Notes: generated from the letters alone by a model not told the origin. A DNA stretch of 64,000 nucleotides from Pacificoceanicola onchidii (GCF_004804335.1 NZ_SRXY01000001.1:930001-994000), one strand, 5' to 3'. Shown: positions 1 to 9,863, counted from the stretch's first letter. Made by a program: numbers and translations.

Positions 1-156
1 GTCGGTGAGTGCGCGGCGCAGGGCTTCTGTCCCGTGCCCGGACGCCAAATGCACAGCCGCCGCCCGCCCAAAGCGGTCGGCCTGATGCGGCGGAAACCCT
101 GCCCCGCGCGCGGCCTTTTGCGCCAAAGTCATGATCTCATTTGCAGAGCGGCTCAT
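1..156 (-). CDS. DUF3726-like protein, N-terminal fragment cut by window edge
   Basis: Only the first 52 codons are inside the window; the frame is open to base 1. The start reads MSRSANEIMTLAQKAARGAG, which resembles the start of DUF3726 proteins common in Rhodobacteraceae (a conserved N-terminal helix with AARGAG). No function is established for that family. Its ATG shares an ATGA with the stop codon of the 546-residue gene upstream, so the two are probably translationally coupled and cotranscribed on the minus strand. The family call rests on a short stretch and is tentative. Confidence 0.6.
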   Translation of the reverse strand, partial: MSRSANEIMTLAQKAARGAGFPPHQADRFGRAAAVHLASGHGTEALRRALTD

Positions 157-1793
157 GCCGTCAGCCCTTTCAACCACCAATCATCCCCGATTCCCTTCTC
201 GATATCTTCCGGCAAAGGCGCGCCCTGCGCCAGAGTGATGCGCGTCCAGCGGTCTGACTTTGGATCAAATTTTGTTGCGCCAAAGAAAGCGAGCTTGCAG
301 CGCAGCATGTCGATCGGCAGACAGTCTTCCCCAATCAGGTTGTCCTGAATCTCGGAATAGGGATGCACGGCGTTGGTCAGCACACGGGTCAAGGCAAGCT
401 CATGCTCCGGGTGCGCCTTGCGGAAAGCCGCAAGATCCATGCCCGGTTTCAAGGCACGGTGCAGCGCCTGAACCCGCCGTGCAATGTCCAGCGGGCTTTC
501 AAGGTCCGCCCCCGGTTCTGCACTGCGCACGCCAAGACGCGGCTCTTGCTTGGCGGCGGAGACATACCAGAACTGGTGCTGCGCCTCCGGCGCATCAAAA
601 TCGACATCCAAAGCCCATCCGTAGAGCGCTTCAATCGCCTGCAGAACGTCAGCTGCGTCATCAAACGGCCGTGTGCACAACCCGATCGGATCATGCATGC
701 CAGCTGCCAGATCGTCCACCAGCTCCGGGAAGGCCTCGATCAGCAAGGCGACAAGCAACTCCTGTGCCTCAAGGCTGAAAGTCTCGCCTTGGCGAAACAA
801 CCCGTCGATTGCACCCACATGGTTTGAAATCAGCGCTTCGATCCGGGGCCATTCCTGCCGCAGCTTGTCTATCCGCGACTGATGCGCCGGATCAGGCACC
901 GCCCATTCCGCAAGATGATCGGCGGCCCGTCGGACGTTCCCAAGCAACAATGTGCGTTTGTCCTCCCGCATCTCCTGCGCCCGCACCCGCGCAAGCGCGG
1001 TTTCCCGGGCAAGCATCCAATTGTTCAGCAAAACCGGATGAGAAACGAGGAAAGGGGCCATTCCGAGACCCGTTGCGTTTCCGATACCCAAATGCCGCTT
1101 CAGATCCTGGTCCAGCGCTCCCCCGCCAAGATGCTCCGCCAGATCATGGGTAAACGTTCGGATCATCCAGACCGTCAGCATCTCGGCGGCAAATGGACCG
1201 GACAGCCCCGGGCGGTCCTCGATCAATCCGCGGTCGGCTATGCCGAACTTGCCGTTCCCGTAAACCGCCGTGGTCCGCATCAGGTACCCAACCTGATTGA
1301 TCAGCGCAGCATCCGGCTGCTGACCGGCTCTCAGCCTATCCACGATATGGGAAAATAGCCGCACAGATTTGTTGGCCCGGCTCAGAACAAGGTCTCGTTC
1401 CGTGAAACGGCCGGCCTCCTGTAGAGGGGCTGTCGCGACGATCCGGGCGATCTCGTCCTGATCGGGCTTCCCGTCATACAGCACATAAGCCGTATCCCAT
1501 GCAGTGGCGATCACCCGATCTGACCGCGCCTCGTCCGGCAATGCGCTGGACACTGCAACAAGGCTGTAGTCATGGCCTCCAAGCGTCAGCGAATAGACCG
1601 CGTGACCAAAGCCTTCATCGTCGATGGCCCAAACGGTCCGCGTCATCTTGGAGCGCTCGTCTGCAAGCTGCCGCAGCAGGACACGCAGAAAAGACAAGCG
1701 CGTGGGAAACATCGCCCCCATGCGCGCCAGCCGCATCACCTGCGACGGCGGGCGCATCGCAGTCATCTTTGGAATGTCAGCCTGATCCTTCAT
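153..1793 (-). CDS. Protein of unknown function, 546 aa
   Basis: A long soluble protein that I do not recognise. I see no signal peptide, membrane segment, nucleotide-binding loop or metal-binding cluster. The N-terminal third contains a hydrophobic beta-rich stretch (VWAIDDEGFGHAVYSLTLGG, about residues 54-73); the remainder looks mostly helical and acidic. The ATG at 1793 is preceded by no strong Shine-Dalgarno; an internal ATG at about residue 50 (MTRTVWAID) is an alternative start. Its stop overlaps the start of the DUF3726-like gene by four bases, so the two likely work together. It is a clear coding frame by length and codon use, but no role can be assigned. Confidence 0.75.
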   Translation of the reverse strand: MKDQADIPKMTAMRPPSQVMRLARMGAMFPTRLSFLRVLLRQLADERSKMTRTVWAIDDEGFGHAVYSLTLGGHDYSLVAVSSALPDEARSDRVIATAWDTAYVLYDGKPDQDEIARIVATAPLQEAGRFTERDLVLSRANKSVRLFSHIVDRLRAGQQPDAALINQVGYLMRTTAVYGNGKFGIADRGLIEDRPGLSGPFAAEMLTVWMIRTFTHDLAEHLGGGALDQDLKRHLGIGNATGLGMAPFLVSHPVLLNNWMLARETALARVRAQEMREDKRTLLLGNVRRAADHLAEWAVPDPAHQSRIDKLRQEWPRIEALISNHVGAIDGLFRQGETFSLEAQELLVALLIEAFPELVDDLAAGMHDPIGLCTRPFDDAADVLQAIEALYGWALDVDFDAPEAQHQFWYVSAAKQEPRLGVRSAEPGADLESPLDIARRVQALHRALKPGMDLAAFRKAHPEHELALTRVLTNAVHPYSEIQDNLIGEDCLPIDMLRCKLAFFGATKFDPKSDRWTRITLAQGAPLPEDIEKGIGDDWWLKGLTA

Positions 1794-1848
1794 GTTCGCC
1801 AGACTGCCATTTCATTGCGCGTCTGACTACAGATTCGGACCAAGCTGC

Positions 1849-2454
1849 TTAGCCAGCTTTCTTGAGGTCCGCGATCATCGCATCGATGTCGCCGCGCCGC
1901 TTGTCGAGCATGGCACCAATTTCCGTGCGTTCCGTCAGCAGCATGTTCACGCCCTCAAGGTAGAGGTTGTAGAACTTGCCGCTTTTCTTGCCGACAAAGA
2001 ACGTCACGTCGAATGGCGCTTCGTTTCGCAGGATCATTGTCCCGTTGACCTGAAAGGCGTTCTTGACCGACTTGGAGCCGTCGACGCGGATTTCACCGCC
2101 GATAAACTCCCGGAACCGTTTGCCATACTTGCGCGAGATGTAACCGGTAAAGGCGTTGGTAAAAGCCTTCTTCTGAGCGGATGTCGCGCGGCGGCCGTCG
2201 ACGCCCAGCGCCGAGGCAGCAATTGTCGGAAGATCGGCGTATTTTTTGAAGATGCGCTCGAAGTCCTTGATCATCGCACCTTCCGATTTGCCGGAGCCGA
2301 TCACCTTGTTGATGTCCGAGACCAGTTTACCAACGAGTGCCTCCGCCTGCGCTGCCGTGGCGGCCAGAGCGGCTCCGGGCAGTGCGGCAGTGCTGAGCAG
2401 GGCAGCAGCGGCCCCAAGCGTGAAACTGCGGCGGGAGAAATGCATCGGTTTCAT
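1849..2454 (-). CDS. mlaC: MlaC/Ttg2D-family phospholipid-binding protein
   Basis: Predicted periplasmic lipid carrier of the Mla system, which moves phospholipids between the outer-membrane lipoprotein MlaA and the inner-membrane MlaFEDB complex. The 201-residue length, the helical start (EALVGKLVSDINKVIG) and the core around ALGVDGRRATSAQKKAF...YGKRF fit the family. The N terminus carries a twin-arginine motif (SRRSFTLG, residues 7-14), a hydrophobic run and an AxA-like cleavage site, so Tat export is likely. It begins directly after the mlaA stop with no intergenic base, an mlaA-mlaC operon. The ABC part (mlaFED) is not in the window. Confidence 0.85.
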   Translation of the reverse strand: MKPMHFSRRSFTLGAAAALLSTAALPGAALAATAAQAEALVGKLVSDINKVIGSGKSEGAMIKDFERIFKKYADLPTIAASALGVDGRRATSAQKKAFTNAFTGYISRKYGKRFREFIGGEIRVDGSKSVKNAFQVNGTMILRNEAPFDVTFFVGKKSGKFYNLYLEGVNMLLTERTEIGAMLDKRRGDIDAMIADLKKAG

Positions 2455-3207
2455 TCAGAAACCCTCCGTATCAATGGCGTCAGGGTCAACAAAACTGGAG
2501 TCTTCGTCGGTTCCATATCCCAATTCATGGCGACGATTTTGCAGATAGATCAAGCGTAACTGCGCGTAACTGTCCGCGCTGTCGTGTAGGATAGAATCCA
2601 CAGTGCTGGCATATTTGGCCCGATCGCCCAGCTTGTCGAGGTAGGTCGCAACCGACCCGCTGTAGCGTTCCGGCGAGGGAATGATCCGGCTCAGCGGGTT
2701 GGTGAACAGATCGACAACACGCCCGGCGGTGTCCCGTTCGGTCGACGGGCCCAGAAGTGGCAGTTCCTGATACGCGCCTTCCGGTGCTCCCCAAACATGC
2801 AGGGTTTCGCCAAAATCAGTGTCGTCTTCGGTCAGGCCGAGGTCGGACGCCACATCCGCAAGCCCCCCGAAGCCCAGTGTCGCATTGATGACAAAACGCA
2901 GGGTGTTTTTCGTCGCGCGCCCGGGCCGCCCCTGCAGAACCTGGTTCACCACATAGCTGGGCGTGGCGTAAGTATCTGCGAAATTGGAGATATTGCGTTG
3001 AACCCCCTCCGGGACGGCGTTCACATAAAATGCACCGGCACCGTTAACAGAGCCTTTGTCGAGGCGGCGGTTGAAGTTGTGCACCTTGCGGTTCGTGGCT
3101 TCATACGGATCATGAATGCCATCCGGTGCGCCCCCGGGGCCCGGCACCGAACACGCGGCGAGAGCCGTCAACAGAAGACCAACAAAAATCACACGGGCTT
3201 TACGCAT
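2455..3207 (-). CDS. mlaA: MlaA/VacJ outer-membrane lipoprotein
   Basis: Outer-membrane partner of the Mla phospholipid transport pathway. The N terminus has a signal peptide ending in a lipobox (LAAC, Cys19), followed by the family pattern DPYEATNRKVHNFN, NAVPEGVQRNISNFADT, the glycine-rich NATLGFGGLADVASDLGL and the LPLLGPSTERDTAGRVVD motif. The 250-residue length is normal. It is the first gene of the mlaA-mlaC unit. Downstream the acidic tail (DEDSSFVDPDAIDTEGF) leads straight into the mlaC start. Confidence 0.92.
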   Translation of the reverse strand: MRKARVIFVGLLLTALAACSVPGPGGAPDGIHDPYEATNRKVHNFNRRLDKGSVNGAGAFYVNAVPEGVQRNISNFADTYATPSYVVNQVLQGRPGRATKNTLRFVINATLGFGGLADVASDLGLTEDDTDFGETLHVWGAPEGAYQELPLLGPSTERDTAGRVVDLFTNPLSRIIPSPERYSGSVATYLDKLGDRAKYASTVDSILHDSADSYAQLRLIYLQNRRHELGYGTDEDSSFVDPDAIDTEGF

Positions 3208-3234
3208 TTGCGGCAGCTTTCTTCAATTCCCTTT

Positions 3235-3254
3235 GGAAACCTCCCATGGTTTCC
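3235..3254. repeat. Inverted repeat in the mlaA / type I secretion intergenic region
   Basis: A perfect 7-base inverted repeat, GGAAACC and GGTTTCC, around a 6-base centre (TCCCAT). It lies 28 bases upstream of the mlaA start and about 150 bases upstream of the type I secretion operon, between two divergent transcription units. It could be a regulator site or a small hairpin in a leader; the sequence alone does not decide. Confidence 0.3.
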
Positions 3255-3403
3255 TAAAAGCCTACATAAAATCATTTAACGAGACACCCAACGGTGACAA
3301 CTCGTTTCAACGATCTTGTGACACAATGGAGACATGCCCCGACATTTGGTCTGTATACCACAGCAAATTTGGGGAGAGAGACGGGTAAGGCAAACTTTCG
3401 CTG

Positions 3404-5137
3404 ATGCAATCAGAAACAGTACAACACGGGTTGGATGAACTGCGCGCAGCGCGGCGGCAAAGCCGGGCGTATTACTGGTTCGCGGCGCTGTTCAGTTTCT
3501 TTGTCAATTTGCTGATGCTCACCGGCCCTCTCTACATGTTGCAGGTCTACGACCGGGTTCTAGGCTCGCGGTCAGAGGCGACTCTGGTCGCTTTGTCCGT
3601 GCTTGTCGTGTTTCTCTACTCGATGATGGGCATTCTGGATTTTGTCCGCGGGCGCGTCATGGGCCGTGTTGCGGCGCGCTTTCAGGCGGCGCTCGACCTG
3701 CGCGTCTTTGATGCGGTTCTGCGGCGCTCGGCAGTAAAGAACGACGCCGTTGCGCAATCTGGCGTGCGCGATCTGGAAACCGTACAACGCTTTATCGCCT
3801 CCCCGGTTGCCATGAGCTTTTTCGACATGCCGTGGACGCCGGTCTTTTTCGCTGCGATCCTGATTTTCCACCCGTGGCTCGGCGTAATGGCGATTGCAGG
3901 TGGCGTGGTGCTCATTGTGGTGGCCTTGCTCAACCAGATGACCACCAAGACGCCGACCCTGAAGACAACAATCGCCGCCGCGCGGTCTGACAAGGTCGCG
4001 GAGCAAATCCGCTCCGAGGCCGAAATGGTCACCGCGCTTGGCATGCGCCGCGATGCGTTCGAGCGCTGGATTGCCGCGCGCAAAGCGTCCTTGACTGCCC
4101 AGCTCGGCACGTCAGACCTGAGCGGAACATTCACAACGATCACCAAGACGTTCCGCCTGCTGCTGCAATCGGCCATGCTGGGTTTGGGTGCCTGGCTTGT
4201 GCTCAAGGGAGAGTTGACGCCCGGCGCGATGATCGCCGCCTCGATCCTGATGGGGCGCGCACTGGCCCCGATCGAGTTGGCGGTTGGGCAATGGGCACTG
4301 GTACAGCAGGCTCGGAAAAGCTGGAAATCTCTGGCCCAATTGCTGGGCGAAGTCCCGGCCGAAGCGCCCCGCACGGAGTTGCCGCGCCCCGCAGCCAAGC
4401 TTGAAGCGCAATCTCTCACCGTTGTTCCGCCCGGCGAGTCGCAAGCTGCTCTACGTGTGGTCAACTTCACACTCCCGCCCGGCAAAGCGCTTGGTGTCAT
4501 CGGCCCGTCCGGCTCGGGCAAATCCACCCTTGCGCGCGCAGTCACCGGGGTGTGGCGGCCCGCGGGCGGCAAGATCCGGCTCGACGGGGCGACGCTTGAT
4601 CAATATGGGCCCGATACGCTTGGTCAACACATCGGCTACCTGCCGCAACGCGTCACCTTGTTTGACGGCACCATTGCGGAAAACATCGCGCGCCTGTCGC
4701 AAACGCCCGATGCGGACAAAGTTGTCGAAGCCGCGCGCAAGGCGGATGCGCATGAGATGATTCTCAAGCTGCCTGATGGCTATGACACACGGGTCACGGC
4801 CACCGGCGGGCGTCTCTCCGGAGGACAGATGCAGCGCATCGGATTAGCGCGGGCAATGTTTGGCGATCCGGTCTTGATCGTGCTTGATGAGCCGAACTCC
4901 AACCTGGACAACGAGGGAACCGAAGCCATCAACCGCGCCATTCGCGGCCTGAAAAGCGAGGGAAAGTCCGTGATGATCATGGCCCACCGCCCCGCCGCGA
5001 TCAAGGAATGCGACCTGCTGTTGATGCTTGAAGGCGGCAATGCCGTGGCCTTTGGACCGCGGGACGATGTTCTGAAGAAGGTCGTGCAGAACCATCAGCA
5101 AATCCGGAAGGCTACCGGTCAGGGAGGCCTGCAATGA
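3404..5137 (+). CDS. Type I secretion system permease/ATPase (PrtD-like)
   Basis: Inner-membrane ABC exporter that powers secretion of an unfolded substrate through a HlyD/TolC channel. An N-terminal membrane domain with several hydrophobic segments (from residue 24, [17 protein letters not shown]) is followed by the nucleotide-binding domain: Walker A GPSGSGKS at about residue 366, signature LSGGQMQR near 470, Walker [14 protein letters not shown] near 490, and H-loop MAHRP. There is no N-terminal C39 peptidase domain, so the substrate is probably not a double-glycine leader peptide. The next gene, the HlyD adaptor, overlaps its stop by four bases. No RTX substrate or TolC gene is visible nearby. 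Confidence 0.93.
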   Translation: MQSETVQHGLDELRAARRQSRAYYWFAALFSFFVNLLMLTGPLYMLQVYDRVLGSRSEATLVALSVLVVFLYSMMGILDFVRGRVMGRVAARFQAALDLRVFDAVLRRSAVKNDAVAQSGVRDLETVQRFIASPVAMSFFDMPWTPVFFAAILIFHPWLGVMAIAGGVVLIVVALLNQMTTKTPTLKTTIAAARSDKVAEQIRSEAEMVTALGMRRDAFERWIAARKASLTAQLGTSDLSGTFTTITKTFRLLLQSAMLGLGAWLVLKGELTPGAMIAASILMGRALAPIELAVGQWALVQQARKSWKSLAQLLGEVPAEAPRTELPRPAAKLEAQSLTVVPPGESQAALRVVNFTLPPGKALGVIGPSGSGKSTLARAVTGVWRPAGGKIRLDGATLDQYGPDTLGQHIGYLPQRVTLFDGTIAENIARLSQTPDADKVVEAARKADAHEMILKLPDGYDTRVTATGGRLSGGQMQRIGLARAMFGDPVLIVLDEPNSNLDNEGTEAINRAIRGLKSEGKSVMIMAHRPAAIKECDLLLMLEGGNAVAFGPRDDVLKKVVQNHQQIRKATGQGGLQ

Positions 5138-6438
5138 GCGCGCCGCAAAGCTTCTCGCTCCGCGCCCCGATGATCGTCGGATGTCTTGCGCTGCTGGTCC
5201 TGATCGGCGGATTTGGCACCTGGGCCGCAACCTCACAGATTTCCGGGGCCATTGTCGCCTCAGGGCAAATCCAGGTCGATCAGAACAGGCAGATCGTCCA
5301 GCATCCGGACGGCGGCGTTGTCTCCGAAATTCTGGTGGACGAAGGCGACACGGTTGCAGCGGGGCAATCGTTGCTGAAGCTGGACCCGACGCTTCTGCGC
5401 TCCGAACTGACCATCGTCGAAGGGCAGTATTTCGAACTGGTGGCGCGGCGTGGGCGACTTCAGGCAGAGCGCGACGGCACCAAAACCATCTCCTTTGACG
5501 AAACACTTTTGGCGCGCGCCATCTCCGAGGCGGAGGTCGCCGAACTTGTCGAGGGCCAGCGCAATCTGTTTCGAGCTCGCGCCGACTCCATCGCGCGCCA
5601 GATTGATCAACTGCAAAAACGGGTCGACCAGATTGCAGACCAGGTTCGTGGCATTGATGCCCAGCAGGAGGCGCTGAAAGAGCAACTCGCGCTGATCAAT
5701 CAGGAACTGGAAGGCCAGCAGAAACTGCTCCGGGACGGGTTGACACAGGCCAGCCGCGTGCTTGCACTGCAACGTGAGGAGGCAAAGCTGCTTGGCACAG
5801 CCGGTGAGTTGACCGCGCAGAAAGCACAGGCCGAAGGGCGGATCACCGAGATCGACATCCAGATCCTCGGCCTTGAAACCGAACGCCGAGAGGAAGCCAT
5901 CACCACGCTGCGCGATCTGCAATCGAACGAACGGGAACTGGCAGAGCAGCGCCGCGCCCTGATCGAACGGCTCAGCCGCATGGAAATCACGGCCCCCGTT
6001 GGCGGCGTGGTCTACGGTCTCACGGTCTTTACCCCCCGTTCCGTGATTCTGCCCGCCGATCCTGTGATGTATCTTGTCCCGCAAGACCGGCCTCTGGTGA
6101 TTTCCGCCCGTGTGGAGCCGATCCACATCGATCAGCTCTTTGAACAGCAGGACGTGGTGTTACGCTTTGCCTCGCTCGATCAGCGCACCACCCCGGAACT
6201 CTTTGGTCAGGTTGTGCAAATCTCGGCGGACGCCTTCGAAGACGAGGCTTCGCAAGTCAGCTTCTACCGCGCCGAGATCCAGCTGAACCCCGGCGAAATG
6301 ACCCGTCTACCGGAAGGCACGGCGCTGATTCCCGGCATGCCGGTCGAGGCATTCATCCGCACAGAGGACCGGACACCGCTGGCCTATCTGGTCAAACCCT
6401 TCGCCGACTATTTCGCAAGGGCGTTCCGCGAAAGCTGA
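5134..6438 (+). CDS. HlyD-family type I secretion periplasmic adaptor
   Basis: Membrane-fusion protein linking the ABC exporter to the outer-membrane channel. One N-terminal transmembrane segment (residues about 11-33), a lipoyl-type half motif ([19 protein letters not shown]), a long glutamine- and glutamate-rich coiled-coil hairpin (about residues 145-270), then the second lipoyl half ([18 protein letters not shown]) and a beta-barrel domain. The 434-residue length is typical of the PrtE/HlyD group. Its ATG overlaps the stop of the ABC gene (ATGA), so the two subunits are made together. Confidence 0.92.
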   Translation: MSAPQSFSLRAPMIVGCLALLVLIGGFGTWAATSQISGAIVASGQIQVDQNRQIVQHPDGGVVSEILVDEGDTVAAGQSLLKLDPTLLRSELTIVEGQYFELVARRGRLQAERDGTKTISFDETLLARAISEAEVAELVEGQRNLFRARADSIARQIDQLQKRVDQIADQVRGIDAQQEALKEQLALINQELEGQQKLLRDGLTQASRVLALQREEAKLLGTAGELTAQKAQAEGRITEIDIQILGLETERREEAITTLRDLQSNERELAEQRRALIERLSRMEITAPVGGVVYGLTVFTPRSVILPADPVMYLVPQDRPLVISARVEPIHIDQLFEQQDVVLRFASLDQRTTPELFGQVVQISADAFEDEASQVSFYRAEIQLNPGEMTRLPEGTALIPGMPVEAFIRTEDRTPLAYLVKPFADYFARAFRES

Positions 6439-6533
6439 ACCCATGCCGTAAAAACTCCGAAGGAAGACGCCGCAAGGTGTTTCCAATCCACGCGCGCCGC
6501 ACTAGCGTCGCCGCAAACTTTGGAGGATATGCC

Positions 6534-6998
6534 ATGAGCAACGCGATCGAATCCCGGCTTACAGAACTCGGCCTGACCTTGCCCGACGCACCCGCCCCGG
6601 CGGCGAACTATGTCCCTTATGTTCTGACCGGTAACACGCTGTACGTGTCCGGCCAGATCAGCATGAAGGACGGCGCGCTGATCTGCGGAAAACTCGGTGA
6701 TGACATGGACGTCGAAGCCGGGGCCGCCGCCGCGCAAAGCTGCGCACTAAGCCTACTCGCACAGGTGCGCGCCGCTTGTGGTGGTGACTTGGGCAAGCTG
6801 AAGCGCGTTCTCAAGCTGACCGGCTTCGTCAATTCCACCCCGGATTTCACGGATCAGCCCAAGGTCATCAACGGGGCATCGGATACCATGGTCGCGGTGC
6901 TCGGCGATGCAGGCCGTCACTCCCGCTCTGCCGTATCCGCAGCAGCGCTGCCACTTGGCGTGGCCGTCGAGATCGAAGGCATCTTCGAGCTCGCCTGA
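6534..6998 (+). CDS. RidA/YjgF-family protein
   Basis: Small Rid-superfamily protein (154 residues), related to enamine/imine deaminases that clear reactive 2-aminoacrylate. Motifs are VLTGNTLYVSGQIS near the N terminus and the C-terminal HSRSAVSAAALPLGVAVEIE with the arginine typical of active RidA proteins. I chose the ATG at 6534 because GGAGG lies at 6522-6526; a GTG further upstream has no such site. The stop TGA shares its last base with the start of the glycerophosphodiesterase gene, the first link in a four-gene coupled run. Confidence 0.88.
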   Translation: MSNAIESRLTELGLTLPDAPAPAANYVPYVLTGNTLYVSGQISMKDGALICGKLGDDMDVEAGAAAAQSCALSLLAQVRAACGGDLGKLKRVLKLTGFVNSTPDFTDQPKVINGASDTMVAVLGDAGRHSRSAVSAAALPLGVAVEIEGIFELA

Positions 6999-7753
6999 TG
7001 CCCGCACTGCCCAAGGTCTTCCTTGACCGGCCCATCGCGCACCGTGGCTATCACGATACCGCGGCGGGCCGGCCCGAGAACTCACGTGCTGCGTTCGCGG
7101 CCGCAATCAACGCCGGATACAGCATAGAACTGGACCTGCAATTGTCTCGGGACGATGCGGCGATGGTGTTTCATGACTACCAATTGCAGCGGCTGACACC
7201 CGAGACCGGGGCCATCCGGCGCCGCACGGTACAAGAACTTGCGGATATACCATTGAAGCACGGTGATGAGGGCATCCCGACGCTGGCCGAAGTTTTGGAC
7301 CTTGTCGCGGGACGCGTCCCGCTCCTGATTGAACTGAAAGACCAGGATGGCGCAATGGGCGCAGGCGTTGGCGCGCTGGAGCAGGCAACAGTCGCGGCCC
7401 TTGAGGGGTACAACGGACCCGCAGCGCTGATGTCATTCAACCCGCATTCTGTTGTTCAACTGGCGCAGATGGCTCCAGAAATTCCGCGCGGGATCACCAC
7501 CTGTGGCTACACCTCCGAGAACTGGCCAACCTTGCCAGACGAAACACGCCGCCATCTGAGAAACATCCCTGATCTGGGCCGCGCCCAAGCGGACTTCATC
7601 TCCCACGACTGGGTGGATCTTTCGTCACCCGCCGTCGCCCAGGTGAAGTCCCGGGGCTTGCCGGTGCTTTGTTGGACAGTCTGCTCGCCAAGCGAAGAGG
7701 CACGGGCGCGGCGGGTGGCGGACAATGTCACATTTGAAGGCTACCGCGCTTGA
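6998..7753 (+). CDS. Glycerophosphodiester phosphodiesterase
   Basis: Cytoplasmic GDPD-family TIM-barrel enzyme that cleaves glycerophosphodiesters to glycerol-3-phosphate and an alcohol. The catalytic HRGYHD is near the N terminus (residues about 15-20), followed by PENSRAAF, the metal-binding IELDLQLSRDD and VFHDYQL; IELKDQ and the late LPVLCWTV strand complete the barrel. There is no signal peptide, so it resembles UgpQ-type rather than GlpQ-type enzymes. It starts on the last base of the RidA stop codon and overlaps the next gene if that uses its TTG start. Confidence 0.9.
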   Translation: MPALPKVFLDRPIAHRGYHDTAAGRPENSRAAFAAAINAGYSIELDLQLSRDDAAMVFHDYQLQRLTPETGAIRRRTVQELADIPLKHGDEGIPTLAEVLDLVAGRVPLLIELKDQDGAMGAGVGALEQATVAALEGYNGPAALMSFNPHSVVQLAQMAPEIPRGITTCGYTSENWPTLPDETRRHLRNIPDLGRAQADFISHDWVDLSSPAVAQVKSRGLPVLCWTVCSPSEEARARRVADNVTFEGYRA

Positions 7754-7785
7754 TCACACCCCCAGAGGGGCCAAATAGTGGTTCC

Positions 7786-8985
7786 ATGACCGAGCAATCC
7801 CAAGGCCCCCTGATTTCCGTCAATCTGCTTACATCCCTCTCCGCTATTTCAGCGGAGGATTGGGACGCCTGCGCTTGCCCAGAAACCGAAGACGGAGGCC
7901 GCCCTTTTGATCCATTCACCACGTACCGGTTCCTCAAGGCTCTGGAAGACAGCGGATCCGTTGGGCCGGGCACAGGCTGGGAGCCGCGCTATCTGACGGC
8001 GGAAAAGGACGGCACCCTGATCGGCGTTGCGCCGCTCTACGCCAAGGGTCACAGTCAGGGCGAATACATCTTTGATCACAATTGGGCGCATGCCTGGGAA
8101 CGCGCAGGGGGACGCTACTACCCCAAACTTCAGATCGCAGTGCCGTTTACACCGGCCACCGGGCGCCGGTTTCTGACCAAACCGGGAGAAGACGCCACCG
8201 GACTGGCGGCGCTGACCCAAGGGGCCGTCGAGTTTGCCACGCAGAACGAGGTCTCTTCGCTACACATTACCTTTTGCACCGAAGCCGAAGCATTGGCAGG
8301 TGAGCACATGGGGTTATTGCGGCGAACGACTCAGCAGTTTCACTGGGAAAACAACGGGTACGAAACCTTTGACGACTTTCTGGACAGCCTCAGTTCACGC
8401 AAACGCAAGACCATCCGCAAGGAACGGCGTGTGGCACAAGCGTTTGGCGGTGTCATCCGGACAGTAACTGGCGCGGACATTCTCCCGGAGCATTGGGATG
8501 CCTTTTGGCAGTTTTACCAGGACACCGGAGCACGCAAATGGGGGACGCCTTATCTGACGCGCGACTTCTTTGAGATCGCGCAGCAGACGCTACGCGACGA
8601 TATCGCGCTGGTGCTCTGCGAACGGGACGGCATCCCGGTTGCAGGGGCGCTCAATTTCATCGGTCGAGACGCGCTGTTCGGCCGGTATTGGGGCTGCATA
8701 GAAGATCATCCCTGCCTGCACTTCGAAGCGTGTTACTATCAGGCCATCGATTTCGCAATTGCGCATGGGCTGTCCCGCGTGGAGGCCGGCGCGCAGGGCG
8801 AGCACAAACTGGCGCGCGGTTACCTGCCAAAGGAGACGCATTCGCTGCATTGGATCTCCGACAAGGGCTTTTCCGATGCGGTCGCGCGCTATCTGGCGGA
8901 AGAGCGCCAAGCGGTTGGGGAAGACATCGAGATCCTGACCGCCTACGGCCCGTTCCGCAAAGCCAACGAGGAGGAGCAACAATGA
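7786..8985 (+). CDS. FemAB/GNAT-like acyltransferase (PF04339-type)
   Basis: About 399-residue protein of the family often annotated as peptidoglycan biosynthesis or DUF482, with two GNAT-like folds. Characteristic stretches are [55 protein letters not shown], and the C-terminal [20 protein letters not shown] and [14 protein letters not shown]. The acyl donor and acceptor are unknown. I give the ATG at 7786; a TTG at 7750 that overlaps the GDPD stop is equally open. It overlaps the pterin dehydratase start by four bases. Confidence 0.8.
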   Translation: MTEQSQGPLISVNLLTSLSAISAEDWDACACPETEDGGRPFDPFTTYRFLKALEDSGSVGPGTGWEPRYLTAEKDGTLIGVAPLYAKGHSQGEYIFDHNWAHAWERAGGRYYPKLQIAVPFTPATGRRFLTKPGEDATGLAALTQGAVEFATQNEVSSLHITFCTEAEALAGEHMGLLRRTTQQFHWENNGYETFDDFLDSLSSRKRKTIRKERRVAQAFGGVIRTVTGADILPEHWDAFWQFYQDTGARKWGTPYLTRDFFEIAQQTLRDDIALVLCERDGIPVAGALNFIGRDALFGRYWGCIEDHPCLHFEACYYQAIDFAIAHGLSRVEAGAQGEHKLARGYLPKETHSLHWISDKGFSDAVARYLAEERQAVGEDIEILTAYGPFRKANEEEQQ

Positions 8986-9272
8986 CAGAGCTGCTATCCG
9001 ACACCGCCCGCAAAACCATGCTGGAGCCGCTCTTTGAAAGCGGTTGGGCCATGGTTGATGGCCGCGACGCCATTTACAAGACGTTCCAGTTCCAGGACTT
9101 CACCGAAGCCTTCGGCTGGATGACCCGTGCAGCGCTCTGGGCGGAAAAATGGAACCACCACCCGGAATGGTCGAACGTCTATCGCACCGTTGAGGTAACG
9201 CTCACCACCCATGACGTTGGCGGTCTGTCCTCACTGGATGCCAAACTGGCCCGCAAGCTCGACAGCCTGTAG
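8982..9272 (+). CDS. phhB: Pterin-4a-carbinolamine dehydratase
   Basis: A 96-residue enzyme that dehydrates 4a-hydroxytetrahydrobiopterin to recycle the pterin cofactor of aromatic amino-acid hydroxylases. The family motif [19 protein letters not shown] followed by [15 protein letters not shown] is complete. The ATG at 8982 overlaps the preceding stop (ATGA) and has GAGGAG about 8 bases upstream. No phenylalanine hydroxylase gene is next to it. Oddly, its TAG stop codon is formed by the GTAG foot of a REP-like palindrome that begins at 9269. Confidence 0.92.
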   Translation: MTELLSDTARKTMLEPLFESGWAMVDGRDAIYKTFQFQDFTEAFGWMTRAALWAEKWNHHPEWSNVYRTVEVTLTTHDVGGLSSLDAKLARKLDSL

Positions 9273-9291
9273 GGCGGGGCTATGCCCCGCC
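9269..9291 (+). repeat. REP-like palindrome, copy 1 (GTAG foot)
   Basis: GTAG, then the hairpin GGCGGGGC-TAT-GCCCCGCC. The first four bases supply the stop codon of the pterin dehydratase gene. Four further copies with the same layout lie at 24176, 41261, 41552 and 61858. A GTAG tetranucleotide at the foot of a GC-rich imperfect hairpin is the known signature of REP elements recognised by RAYT proteins. The tail at 9291-9316 (CTTCTTGGATATTTTGACAG...) resembles the end of the second repeat family in this window. Confidence 0.75.
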
Positions 9292-9355
9292 TTCTTGGAT
9301 ATTTTGACAGAGAAGAAACCAAGGCCCGTTTCTCTAGGGCCCGGCCCGCGATTGG

Positions 9356-9844
9356 TTACAACGCTGCGAGCAAGGCCTCGCCGCCGGAAGTTTCACAAAC
9401 GCCCGGGTTCTCTTCTGCGTGCAGAACAGTAACTGTGCCGTCATCGACCACCATGGCGTAGCGGCGAGAGCGATCAATCAGTCCAGCAGGGGGCGCAGAG
9501 AAGTCCATTCCTACGGCCTTGGTAAAGGCGGATTCGGGATCGCCCAGCATGGTGATTCCTGCCGCCGTGGCCCCCGTGCTTTCGCCCCAGGCTCCCATGA
9601 CAAAGGGATCGTTGACCGACAGGCAGATCACTTCGTCTACGCCTTTCTCGGCGAAGCTATCGCGGGTGCGCATGAAGCTGGGCACATGGGCGGTTGTACA
9701 GGTGCCGGTGTAGGCCCCCGGCAGAGCAAAAATCACCACTTTACGCCCTTTGGTCAGCGTCTCCAGAGCCACTTGCTCGGGTCCGTTTTCTCCAATCCGC
9801 GCCAAAGTGGCTTGCGGCAGCGTATCACCTGCTTGAATCGTCAT
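9356..9844 (-). CDS. Peroxiredoxin (Prx5/AhpE-like, thiol peroxidase)
   Basis: Thiol peroxidase of 162 residues that reduces hydrogen peroxide and organic peroxides. The peroxidatic cysteine is Cys49 in PGAYTGTCTTAHVPSF, the standard Prx5-subfamily context; Cys150 in NPGVCETSGG is a candidate resolving cysteine. I place the start at the ATG at 9844 (MTIQAGDTLPQATL), the usual family start, and not at the longer open frame. It is divergent from the flavoprotein gene at 9927. Confidence 0.93.
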   Translation of the reverse strand: MTIQAGDTLPQATLARIGENGPEQVALETLTKGRKVVIFALPGAYTGTCTTAHVPSFMRTRDSFAEKGVDEVICLSVNDPFVMGAWGESTGATAAGITMLGDPESAFTKAVGMDFSAPPAGLIDRSRRYAMVVDDGTVTVLHAEENPGVCETSGGEALLAAL

Positions 9845-9863
9845 ATCTCGCGCTTTCCTGCAA

